A stretch of 64,000 nt of DNA from Mesorhizobium sp. B2-4-3 (GCF_006442815.1 NZ_VFVL01000026.1:1-64000); one strand, 5' to 3'. Shown: positions 7,880-18,188, counted from the first letter of the stretch. Notes: a model not told the origin generated them from the sequence alone. Program-made: numbers and translations.

Positions 7880-8380
7880 ATGCGCATTCGCACATTGACT
7901 CTTCTGGCGACGTTGCTTGCGGGCGTATCCGCGCATGCCCAGCAGGCAAAGCCAACGTCAATCGAGGTGTTTCCTTTTGAACTGGAAGACAAGAGCGCTG
8001 GAGCGGGGATAATTCCGCCGGATGAACACGACAGGCGCTATCTGTCCGAGTCGGCACAAGTCGCAAAGGACATGCTCTCTAAATCCGGGCGTTTTGCGGT
8101 CATCGACCAACCAGCCCGGAATGAGCAGCCAGCTGCGCCGCACGGACTGCGCAACTGCGGCGGCTGCGAAGGCAAAATCGCGAGGGAACACGGCGCATCT
8201 CTTGCCTTGCTTGGCGTCGTGACGCGCGTCAACCGAACAGAACATACCATGTTCATCCGCATCCTCGACGCCGAGACCGGCAGACCTGTCTCGCAGGGCT
8301 TCACCGATCTTCGCATGGGTGCGAATTACGCGTGGCCCCGCTCCGTGAAATGGCTGATGACAAACAGAATTCTGCGGTAA
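7880..8380 (+). CDS. Secreted DUF3280/DUF2380-type protein
   Basis: A 166-aa protein with a clear signal peptide (MRIRTLTLLATLLAGVSAHAQQ, cleavage near AHA-QQ). The mature part has IEVFPFELEDKSA, then a cysteine pair NCGGCEGKIAREHGASLALLGVV and ILDAETGRPVSQGF. This pattern matches a small family of periplasmic proteins of unknown function. GGGAGGAC precedes the ATG. It is convergent with tdh, only 6 bp apart. The family assignment is moderately sure; no function can be given. Confidence 0.78.
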   Translation: MRIRTLTLLATLLAGVSAHAQQAKPTSIEVFPFELEDKSAGAGIIPPDEHDRRYLSESAQVAKDMLSKSGRFAVIDQPARNEQPAAPHGLRNCGGCEGKIAREHGASLALLGVVTRVNRTEHTMFIRILDAETGRPVSQGFTDLRMGANYAWPRSVKWLMTNRILR

Positions 8381-8386
8381 GGCGGC

Positions 8387-9421
8387 CTACCAATCCATCA
8401 CAACCTTGCCCGAACTGCCGCTCCGCATCGCATCGAACCCCACTTGGAAATCGTCGACCCCGATCCGGTGCGTGATCAGCCCCGAGACATCCAGCGGCCC
8501 CTGCACCAGGGCGATCATTTTGTACCAGGTCTCGAACATCTCGCGGCCGTAGATGCCCTTCAGGTGCAACATCTTGAAGATGACCTTGTTCCAGTCGATC
8601 TCGAAGCCGGTCGGCGCGATGCCGAGGATGGCGATCTTGCCGCCATTGTTCATGGTGTCGATCATGTCGCGGAAGGCAGGCGCGGCGCCCGACATCTCCA
8701 GCCCGACGTCGAAACCTTCGCTCATGCCGATCGAAGGCATCACGTCGCGCAGCTTCTCCTTCGAGGCGTCGACGACGTGCTGCACCCCGAGTTTTCGGGC
8801 CAGATCCAGCCGGACCGGATTGATGTCGGTGATGACGACTTTTCGCGCGCCGACGCATTGCGCGATCAGCGCGCCCATGATGCCGATCGGCCCGGCGCCG
8901 GTGACCAGCACGTCCTCGCCGACCAGGTCGAAGGACAATGCGGTGTGCACCGCATTGCCGAGCGGATCGAAGATCGCCGCGATCTCGTCCGGCACGTCGT
9001 CGGGGATCGGCACGACATTGTGCTGCGGGATCGCCAGGTACTCGCCGAAGGCGCCGGGCCGATTGACGCCGACGCCGAGCGTGTTGCGGCAGAGATGCCC
9101 TCGCCCGGCGCGGCAGTTGCGGCAATGGCCGCAGACGATATGGCCTTCGCCCGAGACGCGCTGGCCGACCTTGTATTCGGTGACCGCGGCGCCGAAATCG
9201 GCGACCGTGCCGACGAATTCGTGGCCGGTCACCATCGGCACCGGCACGGTCTTCTGCGCCCACTGGTCCCAATTGTAGATATGGACGTCGGTGCCGCAGA
9301 TCGCGGTCTTCCTGACCTTGATCAGCACGTCGTTGGGGCCGATCTCCGGCACCGGCACCTGTTCCATCCAGATGCCCGGCTCAGCCTTGGCCTTCACCAG
9401 CGCCTTCATCATGTTCGACAT
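8387..9421 (-). CDS. tdh: L-threonine 3-dehydrogenase
   Basis: A 344-aa zinc medium-chain dehydrogenase that oxidises L-threonine to 2-amino-3-ketobutyrate. The catalytic zinc site is seen in [15 protein letters not shown] and GHEFVGTV, and the structural zinc cysteines in [24 protein letters not shown] is the NAD-binding loop. Threonine specificity is supported by the partner enzyme kbl just upstream on the same strand. The start at 9421 (MSNMMKALV) is preferred; a nine-base shorter start is also possible. Confidence 0.96.
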   Translation of the reverse strand: MSNMMKALVKAKAEPGIWMEQVPVPEIGPNDVLIKVRKTAICGTDVHIYNWDQWAQKTVPVPMVTGHEFVGTVADFGAAVTEYKVGQRVSGEGHIVCGHCRNCRAGRGHLCRNTLGVGVNRPGAFGEYLAIPQHNVVPIPDDVPDEIAAIFDPLGNAVHTALSFDLVGEDVLVTGAGPIGIMGALIAQCVGARKVVITDINPVRLDLARKLGVQHVVDASKEKLRDVMPSIGMSEGFDVGLEMSGAAPAFRDMIDTMNNGGKIAILGIAPTGFEIDWNKVIFKMLHLKGIYGREMFETWYKMIALVQGPLDVSGLITHRIGVDDFQVGFDAMRSGSSGKVVMDW

Positions 9422-9459
9422 CAGGATCTCCCAGTGCTGCGGAGGTTTGCGATCCTTCG

Positions 9460-9617
9460 CGCGCCCCTCTGTCCTGCCGGACATCTCCCCCACAAGGGGG
9501 GAGATCGATCATCGCCTTCGCTTTCGCTAATCGCGAACGTTGCAAGATGGACGCCGCGCCCGAACTGCCAATCTCCCCCCAAGTGGGGGAGATGTCCGGC
9601 AGGACAGAGGGGGGCGC
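9460..9617. repeat. Rhizobial intergenic palindromic mosaic, copy B
   Basis: A complete ~158-bp copy between tdh and kbl. The ends are inverted: CCTCTGTCCTGCCGGACATC plus CTCCCCC on the left, GGGGGAGATGTCCGGCAGG on the right, with a variable centre. The element sits between two genes of one pathway, so if kbl and tdh are cotranscribed the RNA would carry two strong hairpins that could stabilise or attenuate. Confidence 0.85.
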
Positions 9618-9639
9618 CGTAGAGTGTAAACATTCGCGA

Positions 9640-10827
<1,188 letters not shown>

Positions 10828-10828
10828 G

Positions 10829-10857
10829 GTCCGGCCCTGTTCGGTTCGAGGCCGGAC
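10829..10857 (-). promoter_or_regulatory. Hairpin immediately before the kbl start codon
   Basis: GTCCGGCC (10829-10836) and GGCCGGAC (10850-10857) are a perfect 8-bp inverted repeat around a 13-nt loop. In the kbl transcript the hairpin ends one base before the ATG, so it would sequester the ribosome-binding region, including the only AGGG. It could control translation initiation; no known riboswitch structure is recognised. Confidence 0.45.
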
Positions 10858-11125
10858 TGTCGCGCCATGGCTGCAAAAAATCCATCGCAAAAGCGACCGC
10901 TTCGGTGGCGCCGCGAAAGCCCGGTCGCAATCCCTGCGATGACGCGGCCGCGATACGATCAAAAATGCGGGTGCGGGAAAGGACGTGATAACCATCTTGC
11001 GAGCATTGTCGAACCGCCATGCCGGCCGCCGCTCCCCCTTGCCGACCTGTTAACCCTTTCAAGGCAAGCGTTTTCCCGCCACGAATCCTTGGCAGGAATC
11101 CGTCGACCGGAGGGGTCACCCAGTT

Positions 11126-13195
11126 ATGTCGCAGCAGCCAGTGCAGAGCGTTTCGCGCAAGCTGATCCTGCTCATCAAGACCGGCTACTGGCTGGCGCTG
11201 ACGATCATTGCCGCCATGGTGGTGGCGTCCTTCATTCTTCTACAGCAGTTGATGGCGCAGCAGCAGCATAACGACGCGCTGCTCGACATCGTCTCGACGC
11301 AGAAGGCGCTGTCGCAGCGCATCGTCTTCCTGGCCAGCGCCACGGGTGCCGCCGCGCGCGACAAGCAGCCGGCGCTGGCGACCGCGCTCAAGCAGGCGAC
11401 CGGCGAGTTCGAGACCAATTACGATCGGCTGCTCACCGAGACCGGCGCCGACCCGCTGTCGGCGGCGCGCAACGATCCCAAGTCGATCGAATACGTGCTG
11501 TACAGCAAGCCGTTCCATCTCGACTATTTCTCCGTCGGCCTGGTGGCCAACGGCGAGCGACTGGCCTCGTCGTTTGGATCCCAACTTGGCATGCAGAGCG
11601 AGGGCTACAAGGGAGGCACCGAGCGCGCCGGCCTCGACGCCTCCGTCGCCAATGCGACCTTGTCCGGCTATGCCGCGCTCGGCCAGCGCATCAGCGCCTT
11701 TGCCGACGAACGCTCCGGTCAATTGCTCAATCTTCACCGCACGCTGTTCTTCGCCACCCTCGGCGTCATCGTGCTGGTCGCGCTGTTCATCTTCCGGCCG
11801 ATGTCCAACGCCATCCTGCGCAAGACGCGCGAGCTGGTCGACGCGCGCAACTCGATGGCCTTCATCGCCGTGCATGACGGCCTGACAGGGCTGCACAACC
11901 GCACCTTCCTGACTGACCATTTCGAAACGCTGATCAAGGGAGCGCACCGCCGCCGCGAGCGCCTTGCGGTGATCCAGCTCGATCTCGACCGCTTCAAGCA
12001 GATCAACGACACGCTTGGCCATGCCGCCGGCGATTACGTGCTGGTGGTGACGGCGCAGCGCATGCGCGATTCCTGCCGCGCGTCGGATCTGTGCGCACGG
12101 CTTGGCGGCGACGAGTTCGTCATGATCCTCAACGGCGCCGGCACCACCGAGGACATCCATGCGCTGGCCAAGCGCATCCTCGACGAGATCAACGAGCCGA
12201 TCACGTTCCAGGGCACGACCATCATGCCCGGCGCCAGCGCCGGCATCGCGGTCTATCCGGTCGACGCCGACAACGCGCAGGATCTGCTCGTCCATGCCGA
12301 TCTCGCGCTTTATTCCGCCAAGAAGCTCGGCGGCGGCAATTTCTCCTTCTTCTCCGAGGAGCTGCGCCGCGAGCTCGACTATCGCAAGCAGCTCGAACAG
12401 GACATCCGCACCGCGATCGCCAACAAGAGCTTCGAGGTCTATTTCCAGCCGCAGGTGTCGCTGACCAGCGGCAAGATCAGCGGCATCGAGGCGCTGGTGC
12501 GCTGGAAGCACGCGACGCGCGGCATGATCTCGCCCGGCGAATTCATCCCCGTCGCCGAAAAATGCGGCTTCATGCCGGATATCGGCCGCATCGTCATCGC
12601 CAAGGCGATCGAGGAAGCCGCCGAATGGGACCGAGCCGGCATCGATTTCGGGCGCATCGCCGTCAACGTCTCGGGCACGGAGCTGCGCGAGCCCGATTTC
12701 GACGCCTTCCTGTTCGGCACGCTGGAGCGCGTGGGGCTGGCGCCGCAGAAGCTGGCGCTGGAAATTGTCGAATCCGTCATCCTCGACGACGAAAAGACCG
12801 GGATCGCCGCGAAGCTGCGCCATATCCGCGCCGCGGGCGTGCATCTCGAGCTTGACGATTTCGGCACCGGCTATGCCTCGCTCAGCCACGTCAACCCGAA
12901 CGAGATCGACCGGCTCAAGATCGACCGCCGCTTCGTCCAGAACATCAACGAGAACGGCGACAACTCCAAGATCGTGCGCGCCATCACCGAGCTTGCGCGG
13001 GGCCTAGGCATCTCGATCGTCGCCGAGGGCGCCGAAACCGAGGCCGAGCTCGACTCGCTGATGGCGATCGGCTGCGACCAGGTCCAGGGCTATTCGATCG
13101 CCTTCCCGATGCCGCAGGACAAGGCGCGCGAATGGCTTTTGGCGCGCAGCCCGAAGAAGACGAAGCTGAAGGTGCTGCAGGGCAGCTTGGCCTAG
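11126..13195 (+). CDS. Membrane GGDEF-EAL protein (diguanylate cyclase/phosphodiesterase)
   Basis: A 689-aa inner-membrane c-di-GMP enzyme. A first membrane helix near residues 16-38 and a second near 203-223 enclose a ~165-residue periplasmic sensor without a recognised domain. The GGDEF motif is at 327-331, with an RASD inhibitory-site motif five residues before it. The EAL motif is at 455-457, and the EAL metal and catalytic segments NVSG, LEIVES, DDFGTGYASL, KIDRRF and EGAE are all present. Both domains therefore look active. Several membrane GGDEF-EAL proteins act mainly as phosphodiesterases. No partner gene is nearby. Confidence 0.95.
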   Translation: MSQQPVQSVSRKLILLIKTGYWLALTIIAAMVVASFILLQQLMAQQQHNDALLDIVSTQKALSQRIVFLASATGAAARDKQPALATALKQATGEFETNYDRLLTETGADPLSAARNDPKSIEYVLYSKPFHLDYFSVGLVANGERLASSFGSQLGMQSEGYKGGTERAGLDASVANATLSGYAALGQRISAFADERSGQLLNLHRTLFFATLGVIVLVALFIFRPMSNAILRKTRELVDARNSMAFIAVHDGLTGLHNRTFLTDHFETLIKGAHRRRERLAVIQLDLDRFKQINDTLGHAAGDYVLVVTAQRMRDSCRASDLCARLGGDEFVMILNGAGTTEDIHALAKRILDEINEPITFQGTTIMPGASAGIAVYPVDADNAQDLLVHADLALYSAKKLGGGNFSFFSEELRRELDYRKQLEQDIRTAIANKSFEVYFQPQVSLTSGKISGIEALVRWKHATRGMISPGEFIPVAEKCGFMPDIGRIVIAKAIEEAAEWDRAGIDFGRIAVNVSGTELREPDFDAFLFGTLERVGLAPQKLALEIVESVILDDEKTGIAAKLRHIRAAGVHLELDDFGTGYASLSHVNPNEIDRLKIDRRFVQNINENGDNSKIVRAITELARGLGISIVAEGAETEAELDSLMAIGCDQVQGYSIAFPMPQDKAREWLLARSPKKTKLKVLQGSLA

Positions 13196-13335
13196 GGTCA
13201 ATTGCTATTCGGGTGAGGCCGGTCTGCGAATGGCGGCCTCCTGCGCTTCCGGTGCTCATGTACTTCAAGTACGTTCCGCTCCGGTTCTCGGAGCCCATCA
13301 TTCTCGACTCGGCCTGACCCGAATCCCAATCGACC
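13196..13335. repeat. 140-bp imperfect palindromic element with 26-bp terminal inverted repeats
   Basis: Left arm 13196-13221 and right arm 13310-13335 are inverted copies matching at 22 of 26 positions (shared core ATTCGGGT-AGGCCG). The centre is GTACTT-C-AAGTAC at 13260-13272, exactly at the midpoint, and the intervening arms also pair in blocks (GC-CCGG, GGAG, ATTC). The unit begins right after the GGDEF-EAL stop codon. It looks like a non-autonomous MITE- or REP-like element that can also act as a hairpin after the gene. Confidence 0.75.
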
Positions 13336-13410
13336 CCGAGCAACTCGCGGAGGCTTGACAGAGCCATACTCGCATGGCGGGCTTGCTGGCATTGCCAACG
13401 GATTTCACGG

Positions 13411-14145
13411 ATGCGGCTTCGACTTCTTCTACTGCTGCTGCTTGTCGCGTCGCCGGCTTTGGCCGCCGATCGCACCGTCTACCTCACGTTCGACGACGGG
13501 CCGCTGAACGGCACCAGCAACATCCTCGACGTGCTGCAGGCCGAGCAGGTGCCGGCGACGCTGTTCATGGTCGGCATGCATGCCGAGGCCAACGCCACCA
13601 ACCGGGCGCTGCTGCAGCGGGCAAAATCGATGCCGCTGGTGACGATCGGCAACCACAGCTACAGCCATGCCTACAATCACTACCGGCATTTCTACGGCGA
13701 AACCGAAGGCGTGGTCGCCGATATGATCAGGGCGAATGCCGTGCTCGGCCTGAAGCCGGCCGTGCATGCGCGGTTGCCGGGACGCGACGTGTTCCGGCTG
13801 CCCAATTACTCGAAGGACGACAATTCGCTGGGGCTGGCGGAGGCAGGGCGCGAGGATCCGGACTACGAATTCGTCGCGGCCTCCGGCTTCTGGCTCTATG
13901 GCTGGGACCACGAATGGGTCCATGAGGACAGTGGCAAGCCGGTGCAGAGCGTCGACCACTTGGTCAGCGAGATCGATCATCTGTTCGGCTATGGTCATTT
14001 CGCCAAGCCGAACAAGCTGATCCTGCTCATGCATGACGAAATGTTCCAGGACACCTTCGACGGCAAGGCGAAGCTGACGGCGTTGATCGCGGCGCTCAAG
14101 CTGCGCCATTACGCCTTCGGCGCGATAGCCGATTATGATCGCTAA
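13411..14145 (+). CDS. Secreted polysaccharide deacetylase family protein
   Basis: A 244-aa protein with an N-terminal signal peptide (LRLLLLLLLVASPALAADR). NodB-homology motif 1 is TVYLTFDDGPLNGT, with the catalytic Asp and metal Asp. Motif 2 is GNHSYSHAYNHY, with both metal histidines. Motif 3 is altered: the usual RxPxG/Y loop reads ARLPGRDVFRLPN. It would remove N-acetyl or O-acetyl groups from an extracytoplasmic glycan. It is convergent with a MarR gene 4 bp away. The specific substrate is not evident, and it is not NodB itself. Confidence 0.88.
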   Translation: MRLRLLLLLLLVASPALAADRTVYLTFDDGPLNGTSNILDVLQAEQVPATLFMVGMHAEANATNRALLQRAKSMPLVTIGNHSYSHAYNHYRHFYGETEGVVADMIRANAVLGLKPAVHARLPGRDVFRLPNYSKDDNSLGLAEAGREDPDYEFVAASGFWLYGWDHEWVHEDSGKPVQSVDHLVSEIDHLFGYGHFAKPNKLILLMHDEMFQDTFDGKAKLTALIAALKLRHYAFGAIADYDR

Positions 14146-14149
14146 GAGC

Positions 14150-14668
14150 TTATGATTTGATTTCGCGAGCGGGCCTGCTGGGGCGAGGCGGAATGTCGCT
14201 CTCGTCACCGGGGAAAGACGCCAGCAGACGCCCGAAGCGCGGCGCTTCGACATTCGCCCGCAACGCGGCCAGCATCTCGGCGAATTCCGCCAGCCTGTCG
14301 TCGGCAATACCGGCCCGCAGCCGCTTGTCGAAAGCGACGGCCGCGAGGCGGAGCTTTTCGAACAGCGCGTCGCCGGCCTCGGTCAGCGCCACCTGGTGGA
14401 CCCTGCGGTTTTCCGGATCGCGGCGGCGCGTCAGCAACCCTTGCGCTTCCATGGCGTTGAGATGATGCGTCAGCGTCGCGCCCTGGATGCCGATCATGCC
14501 GGCAAGCTCGCGCTGGTTGGCCAGTTCCTTCGACTTGACCGACAGCAAGGTCAGCCAGACCGGCAGCGTGCCGCCAGCCTCGACCAGCGCGGCATCGAAA
14601 GCCTGCGCCACCACCTTCGAGGTGCGCGCGAGATTCATGCCGACGGGTGGACGGTCAAACGGTGTCAT
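14150..14668 (-). CDS. MarR-family transcriptional regulator
   Basis: A 172-aa winged-helix protein (NQRELAGMIGIQGATLTHHLNAMEAQGLLTRRRDPENRRVHQVALTEAG), a clear MarR DNA-binding core with the conserved DPxNRR wing. The start at 14668 is chosen over 14686; a still shorter start (MNLARTSK) is possible. It is divergent from a small four-helix membrane protein, and a perfect 14-bp palindrome lies between them, so it probably represses that gene and itself. Confidence 0.92.
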   Translation of the reverse strand: MTPFDRPPVGMNLARTSKVVAQAFDAALVEAGGTLPVWLTLLSVKSKELANQRELAGMIGIQGATLTHHLNAMEAQGLLTRRRDPENRRVHQVALTEAGDALFEKLRLAAVAFDKRLRAGIADDRLAEFAEMLAALRANVEAPRFGRLLASFPGDESDIPPRPSRPAREIKS

Positions 14669-14717
14669 GACCTGACAGTAGAGCACGCAATGGCAAGGTG
14701 GAACTCGGCATCATGCA

Positions 14718-14746
14718 TTGACACCTAATCGTTAGATATCTAACTT
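14718..14746 (+). promoter_or_regulatory. Promoter with embedded palindromic operator
   Basis: TTGACA (14718-14723) is a consensus -35 box, followed after 17 bp by TAACTT (14741-14746) as a weak -10. GTTAGATATCTAAC (14731-14744) is a perfect palindrome overlapping spacer and -10, the usual place for MarR repression. It would serve the membrane protein starting at 14809. Confidence 0.65.
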
Positions 14747-14808
14747 TGTCTTATTGATGGCGTCGCGACATGGCTGCGGCGCGGCGGGCGACAGAGAGGA
14801 ATGCGGTC

Positions 14809-15216
14809 ATGCAATATGTCTACATCGTCACCATCGGCCTGCACGTCATGGCCGGCGTGTTCTGGGCCGGCACGACCATAGCGGTTGCCCGCGATCCGGA
14901 GATCAAGGCGGAGCGTTTCATCCGGCCGCAGCTCGGCGCCTCCAGCCTGGCGTTCCTGACCGGCATACTGCTCTGGTATTTCTTCCACGAGGGCGCGTTC
15001 GGCTCTATGGAGAAGGTGTTGGCGCTCGGCATCTTGACGGCGCTGATCGCCGCCGGCGTGCAAGGCGCGCTTGTCGCCTCCGCCAGCAGGCAGCTGGCTG
15101 GGGCCGACCAAGCCACGCAGACCCAGTTGCGCGCGAAAATGACCCGAGGCGAACGCATCGCCGGCGGGCTGCTGGTCATCACCGTGTTTTGCATGGCGAC
15201 CGCCAAGCTATTTTGA
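14809..15216 (+). CDS. Small four-helix integral membrane protein
   Basis: A 135-aa protein with four predicted membrane segments: YVYIVTIGLHVMAGVFWAG, LGASSLAFLTGILLWYFF, ALGILTALIAAGVQGALVA and IAGGLLVITVFCMATAKLF. A histidine sits in helix 1, as in some haem- or copper-handling membrane proteins, but that is too little to assign a function. GAGAGGA precedes the ATG. The divergent MarR gene and shared operator suggest it responds to a small molecule. I do not recognise the family with certainty. Confidence 0.8.
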   Translation: MQYVYIVTIGLHVMAGVFWAGTTIAVARDPEIKAERFIRPQLGASSLAFLTGILLWYFFHEGAFGSMEKVLALGILTALIAAGVQGALVASASRQLAGADQATQTQLRAKMTRGERIAGGLLVITVFCMATAKLF

Positions 15217-15247
15217 AATCGCACGGCCGGCGCAACCGACCGGGCGC

Positions 15248-15304
15248 GGCGCGCAACGGACCGAAGCGGCAGGTGGCTCTCCTTGCAATGGTCCGTTGCG
15301 CGCC
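15248..15304. terminator. Large hairpin between convergent genes
   Basis: GGCGCGCAACGGACC (15248-15262) and GGTCCGTTGCGCGCC (15290-15304) form a perfect 15-bp inverted repeat with a 27-nt loop. It lies between the ends of the membrane-protein gene and the convergent ABC transporter operon. There is no T-run, so it may be a bidirectional stabilising or terminating hairpin, or a small palindromic repeat. Confidence 0.5.
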
Positions 15305-15343
15305 ACAAGCCGGCGGGCCGGACGACGAGAGGAGCCGCCTAAA

Positions 15344-16126
15344 TTAAGCCATTTCAGGGCGCCTGGAGGCCTCGCGAATGGCCTTGTGGACGTTGCGCTG
15401 CAGGTCCATGAAAACGGCACTCTCCATGACCTCTTCGCGGCGCGGGCGCTCGATGTCGACGTCAAAAGTCCGCATGATGCGCCCCGGACCGATGCCCATC
15501 ACGGCAATGCGGTCCGATAGATAGACAGCCTCCTCGACGTCGTGGGTGACGAAGAGCACGGTAAGCCTGTGCTCCTCCCAGATCTGGGTCAGGAGTTCCT
15601 GCATTTGATGCCTCGTCAGGGCATCGAGCGCGCCGAAGGGCTCGTCCATCAAGAGCATCTTGGGGCGGTAGGAAAGCGCGCGCGCAATGGCGACCCGCTG
15701 CTTCATGCCGCCCGAAAGTTCGGATGGATAGAGATTGGCCGAGCGCGGGAGCTTGACCAGATCGAGGTGCTCAAGCGCGATCCTGCGGCAGGTGGCGCGG
15801 TCGTGGCCGGCGGCCTTGAGAGCGAACTCGATGTTCTGCTGCGCCGTCAGCCAGGGCAGCAACGTATAGGACTGGAAGACGACGCCGCGGTCGAGGCCGG
15901 GCTTCAGGATCGGCGACCCGTCGATCTCGAGATCGCCCGAGTCGAAATCCTGCAGTCCGGCGACGATCGACAGCAGCGTGCTCTTGCCGCAGCCCGACGT
16001 GCCGACCAGCGACACGAACTCGTTGTCGGCGAGGTCGAGATTGATGTCGCGCAGCACTTCGGTGCGCCGCGCGCCGGTGCCGAAGCTCTTGTGGAGACCT
16101 TTGATCCGCAGTTTGGGGGAATTCAT
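15344..16126 (-). CDS. NitT/TauT-type ABC transporter ATP-binding protein
   Basis: A 260-aa ATPase of the nitrate/sulfonate/taurine importer family. Walker A is GTSGCGKST, the signature is LSGGMKQRVAIARA, Walker B is MLLMDEPFGALD and the switch histidine is in VLFVTHDVEEAVYL. It is last in a three-gene operon (binding protein, permease, ATPase). Its substrate must be read from context: the operon is preceded by an operator shared with the HisD-paralogue and SDR units. Confidence 0.95.
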   Translation of the reverse strand: MNSPKLRIKGLHKSFGTGARRTEVLRDINLDLADNEFVSLVGTSGCGKSTLLSIVAGLQDFDSGDLEIDGSPILKPGLDRGVVFQSYTLLPWLTAQQNIEFALKAAGHDRATCRRIALEHLDLVKLPRSANLYPSELSGGMKQRVAIARALSYRPKMLLMDEPFGALDALTRHQMQELLTQIWEEHRLTVLFVTHDVEEAVYLSDRIAVMGIGPGRIMRTFDVDIERPRREEVMESAVFMDLQRNVHKAIREASRRPEMA

Positions 16127-16139
16127 CGGCCTTGCCTCG

Positions 16140-17000
16140 TCATGAACGGGTGTCCTGGCGGAACAGCACCTTGCCCAGAGCCTTCATGACTTGGTCGGTG
16201 ATGAGGCCGAGCATGCCGAGCAGAAGGATGTAGCCGATGATGGTGTTGGTCTGGAAATAGCGCTGCGAGACGGTGATGCGATAGCCGAGCCCGGACGTCG
16301 CAGCGACGAGTTCGGCCAGCACGAGCCAGGTCCAGGCCCAGCCCAGGCTGATGCGCAGCGTATCCCAGATGCCCGGCAAGGCGCTGGGCACCACGATACG
16401 CGTCAGGATCTTGCGATCCGGCAGGCCGAGCGTCCTGCCGAGACCGACGAAGTCCGCCGGCACACGCTTGACGTTGTCCATGATCATCAGCACCTGCTGG
16501 AAGAACGTGCCGATGAAGATGATCAGGAATTTCTGGGCGTCGCTCGTCCCCGCCCACAGGATGGAGAGCGGCACGAAGGCGACCACCGGCATGTAGCGGA
16601 TGAAATCGACCAGCGGCTCGATCGCCGCTTCCCAGGTTCGGAAGCTGCCGATGAGCACGCCGATCGGAATGGCGAGCACCGAGGCGATAAGAAAGCCGAT
16701 CGAAATACGGTAGATCGAGGCCTTGAGATCGATGAGCAGCGTGCCGTCGGCCCAGAGCTTGCCGAGCTGCGTTGCCACGCTGGCAGGCGACGGCAGGAAG
16801 ATCGGCTTGACCAGGTCGAGACCCGTTGCCGCCCACCAGGCGAGGCCGAGGCCGGCAAAGACGGCCACGGCGATCATCAGGAAGCGGGAGCGCGCGATCG
16901 GCGCACCGATCCCCGAGGATCGGCGGCGCCTCGCCGGCCCGGCAACCGGTCCGGTTGCCGCCCCGGACGGTCTCGCTTTGGCGGCAGGCTCGTCGGACAT
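16140..17000 (-). CDS. NitT/TauT-type ABC transporter permease
   Basis: A BPD-type inner-membrane permease of about 286 aa. Its N-terminus is Ala/Pro/Arg-rich, followed by six hydrophobic segments and the EAA-like loop GLGRTLGLPDRKILTRIVVPSALPGIWDTLRISLGWAW, typical of SsuC/TauC. The ATG at 17000 is taken; a GTG at 17015 would add five residues. It lies 13 bp upstream of the ATPase gene and close behind the binding protein. Confidence 0.93.
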   Translation of the reverse strand: MSDEPAAKARPSGAATGPVAGPARRRRSSGIGAPIARSRFLMIAVAVFAGLGLAWWAATGLDLVKPIFLPSPASVATQLGKLWADGTLLIDLKASIYRISIGFLIASVLAIPIGVLIGSFRTWEAAIEPLVDFIRYMPVVAFVPLSILWAGTSDAQKFLIIFIGTFFQQVLMIMDNVKRVPADFVGLGRTLGLPDRKILTRIVVPSALPGIWDTLRISLGWAWTWLVLAELVAATSGLGYRITVSQRYFQTNTIIGYILLLGMLGLITDQVMKALGKVLFRQDTRS

Positions 17001-17022
17001 CCCTGCGACCGCCACGCCCCGC

Positions 17023-18027
17023 CTACTGCGCGGCCTTGACGAAGGCCGGATCGATCATCTGCTCCGGCGTCACGTCGGCTTGCAGCAGCCCGGCATTCTT
17101 GGCGGCGGCCTCGACGTCGGCGAATGTCTTGGTGGAAAACTCGCCGGTCAGAGCGTCCTTGTTCTCGGCGAGCGAATAGTAGCGCACGCCGTCGAAGGCG
17201 GTGTTGAGATCCTCGACGCTCGAGCCGACCGCCTTGGAGATGATGGCGCGGCCGCCGGGCGTGTCGGCATTGTAGGCCTTGAGCGCGGCATCCCAGGTCT
17301 TGATCATGGCAAGCACTTGGCCGGGCCGCGACTTGATCACCTCGTCGCGCACCACCAGCACGTCGCTGATCAGGCCGGGATCCTCGCCGGCGGTGAAGAG
17401 AAGCTTGACGTCCTTGTTCTGCGCCTTGGCCGCGGTGAGATAAGGTTCGTAGGTGACCGCGACCGGGACCTGTCCGGCAATCAGCGCGCTGCCGGCATCC
17501 GCCGCCGGCATCGGCACCGGCTGGACGTCGGCAATGGACATGCCGTTCTTGGCAAGAGCGTATTTGAGCAGGATGTCGCTTGTCGTGCCTTCCTCGAAGG
17601 CGACCTGCTTGCCCTTGAGATCGGCGATCGAGGCGATGTCCTTGCCTGCGATCATGGCGTCGGCCGTCATCGAGACGTCGAGCAGCAGCACGATCTTGAC
17701 CGGCAGCCCAGCCGCAACCATGCCCATCGCGGTGTGGGTCGCGATGTTCGCCGCGTCGAGCTGGCCGCTCGCCAGGGCAGCGTTGATGTCCTTGTCCTCG
17801 GCGAAATTGACGATCTGGACGTCCGACAGCCCGCTTGCCTTGAACAGACCTTTGGCTTCGGCCACGTGCCACTGGCCGTAGCCCAGCCACGGCTCGATGC
17901 CGATCTTAAACGACCCAGACTCAGGCGTCGCGGGAATGGTGGCGTCGGCGGCGTGGGCCAGCGGAGCGAACCCGACTGCGGCTGCCGCGACGAGCGCACG
18001 GAATTGTCCTTTGAGGTTACGCATCAT
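17023..18027 (-). CDS. NitT/TauT-type ABC substrate-binding protein
   Basis: A 334-aa periplasmic protein with signal peptide (FRALVAAAAVGFAPLAHAAD). The NMT1/THI5-like fold is shown by IGIEPWLGYGQWHVAEAKGLFK, INAALASGQLDAANIATHT, LKGKQVAFEEGTTSDILL and YEPYLTAAKAQ. Relatives bind nitrate, sulfonates, taurine, pyrimidine precursors and other small polar molecules, so the ligand cannot be named. AAGGGG precedes the ATG at 18027. The operator-like site at 18189-18206 lies about 160 bp upstream. Confidence 0.93.
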   Translation of the reverse strand: MMRNLKGQFRALVAAAAVGFAPLAHAADATIPATPESGSFKIGIEPWLGYGQWHVAEAKGLFKASGLSDVQIVNFAEDKDINAALASGQLDAANIATHTAMGMVAAGLPVKIVLLLDVSMTADAMIAGKDIASIADLKGKQVAFEEGTTSDILLKYALAKNGMSIADVQPVPMPAADAGSALIAGQVPVAVTYEPYLTAAKAQNKDVKLLFTAGEDPGLISDVLVVRDEVIKSRPGQVLAMIKTWDAALKAYNADTPGGRAIISKAVGSSVEDLNTAFDGVRYYSLAENKDALTGEFSTKTFADVEAAAKNAGLLQADVTPEQMIDPAFVKAAQ

Positions 18028-18188
18028 TTTTGTTCCCCTTGATGATTCAGGCCGTTTTTTGAACCAAACTTCCTGCCTTGCGAGAATGCGGCTTGCTTCT
18101 TGCGGCACTGTGCCTCGGCGTCCTACCTGCCACGTCGACGGAAGTGAAACGATATTCGACGTCGGCGGCAATGGATGTCAAGGCGAAA

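Noticed and set aside
11240-12889. 549-codon minus-strand frame opposite the GGDEF-EAL gene
   Set aside because: The plus frame contains intact GGDEF and EAL motifs; the minus frame is a high-GC shadow with no motif.
13411-14145. Nodulation deacetylase nodB
   Set aside because: It has a signal peptide and NodB-homology motifs but no nod genes or nod box nearby, and motif 3 differs; NodB is cytoplasmic.
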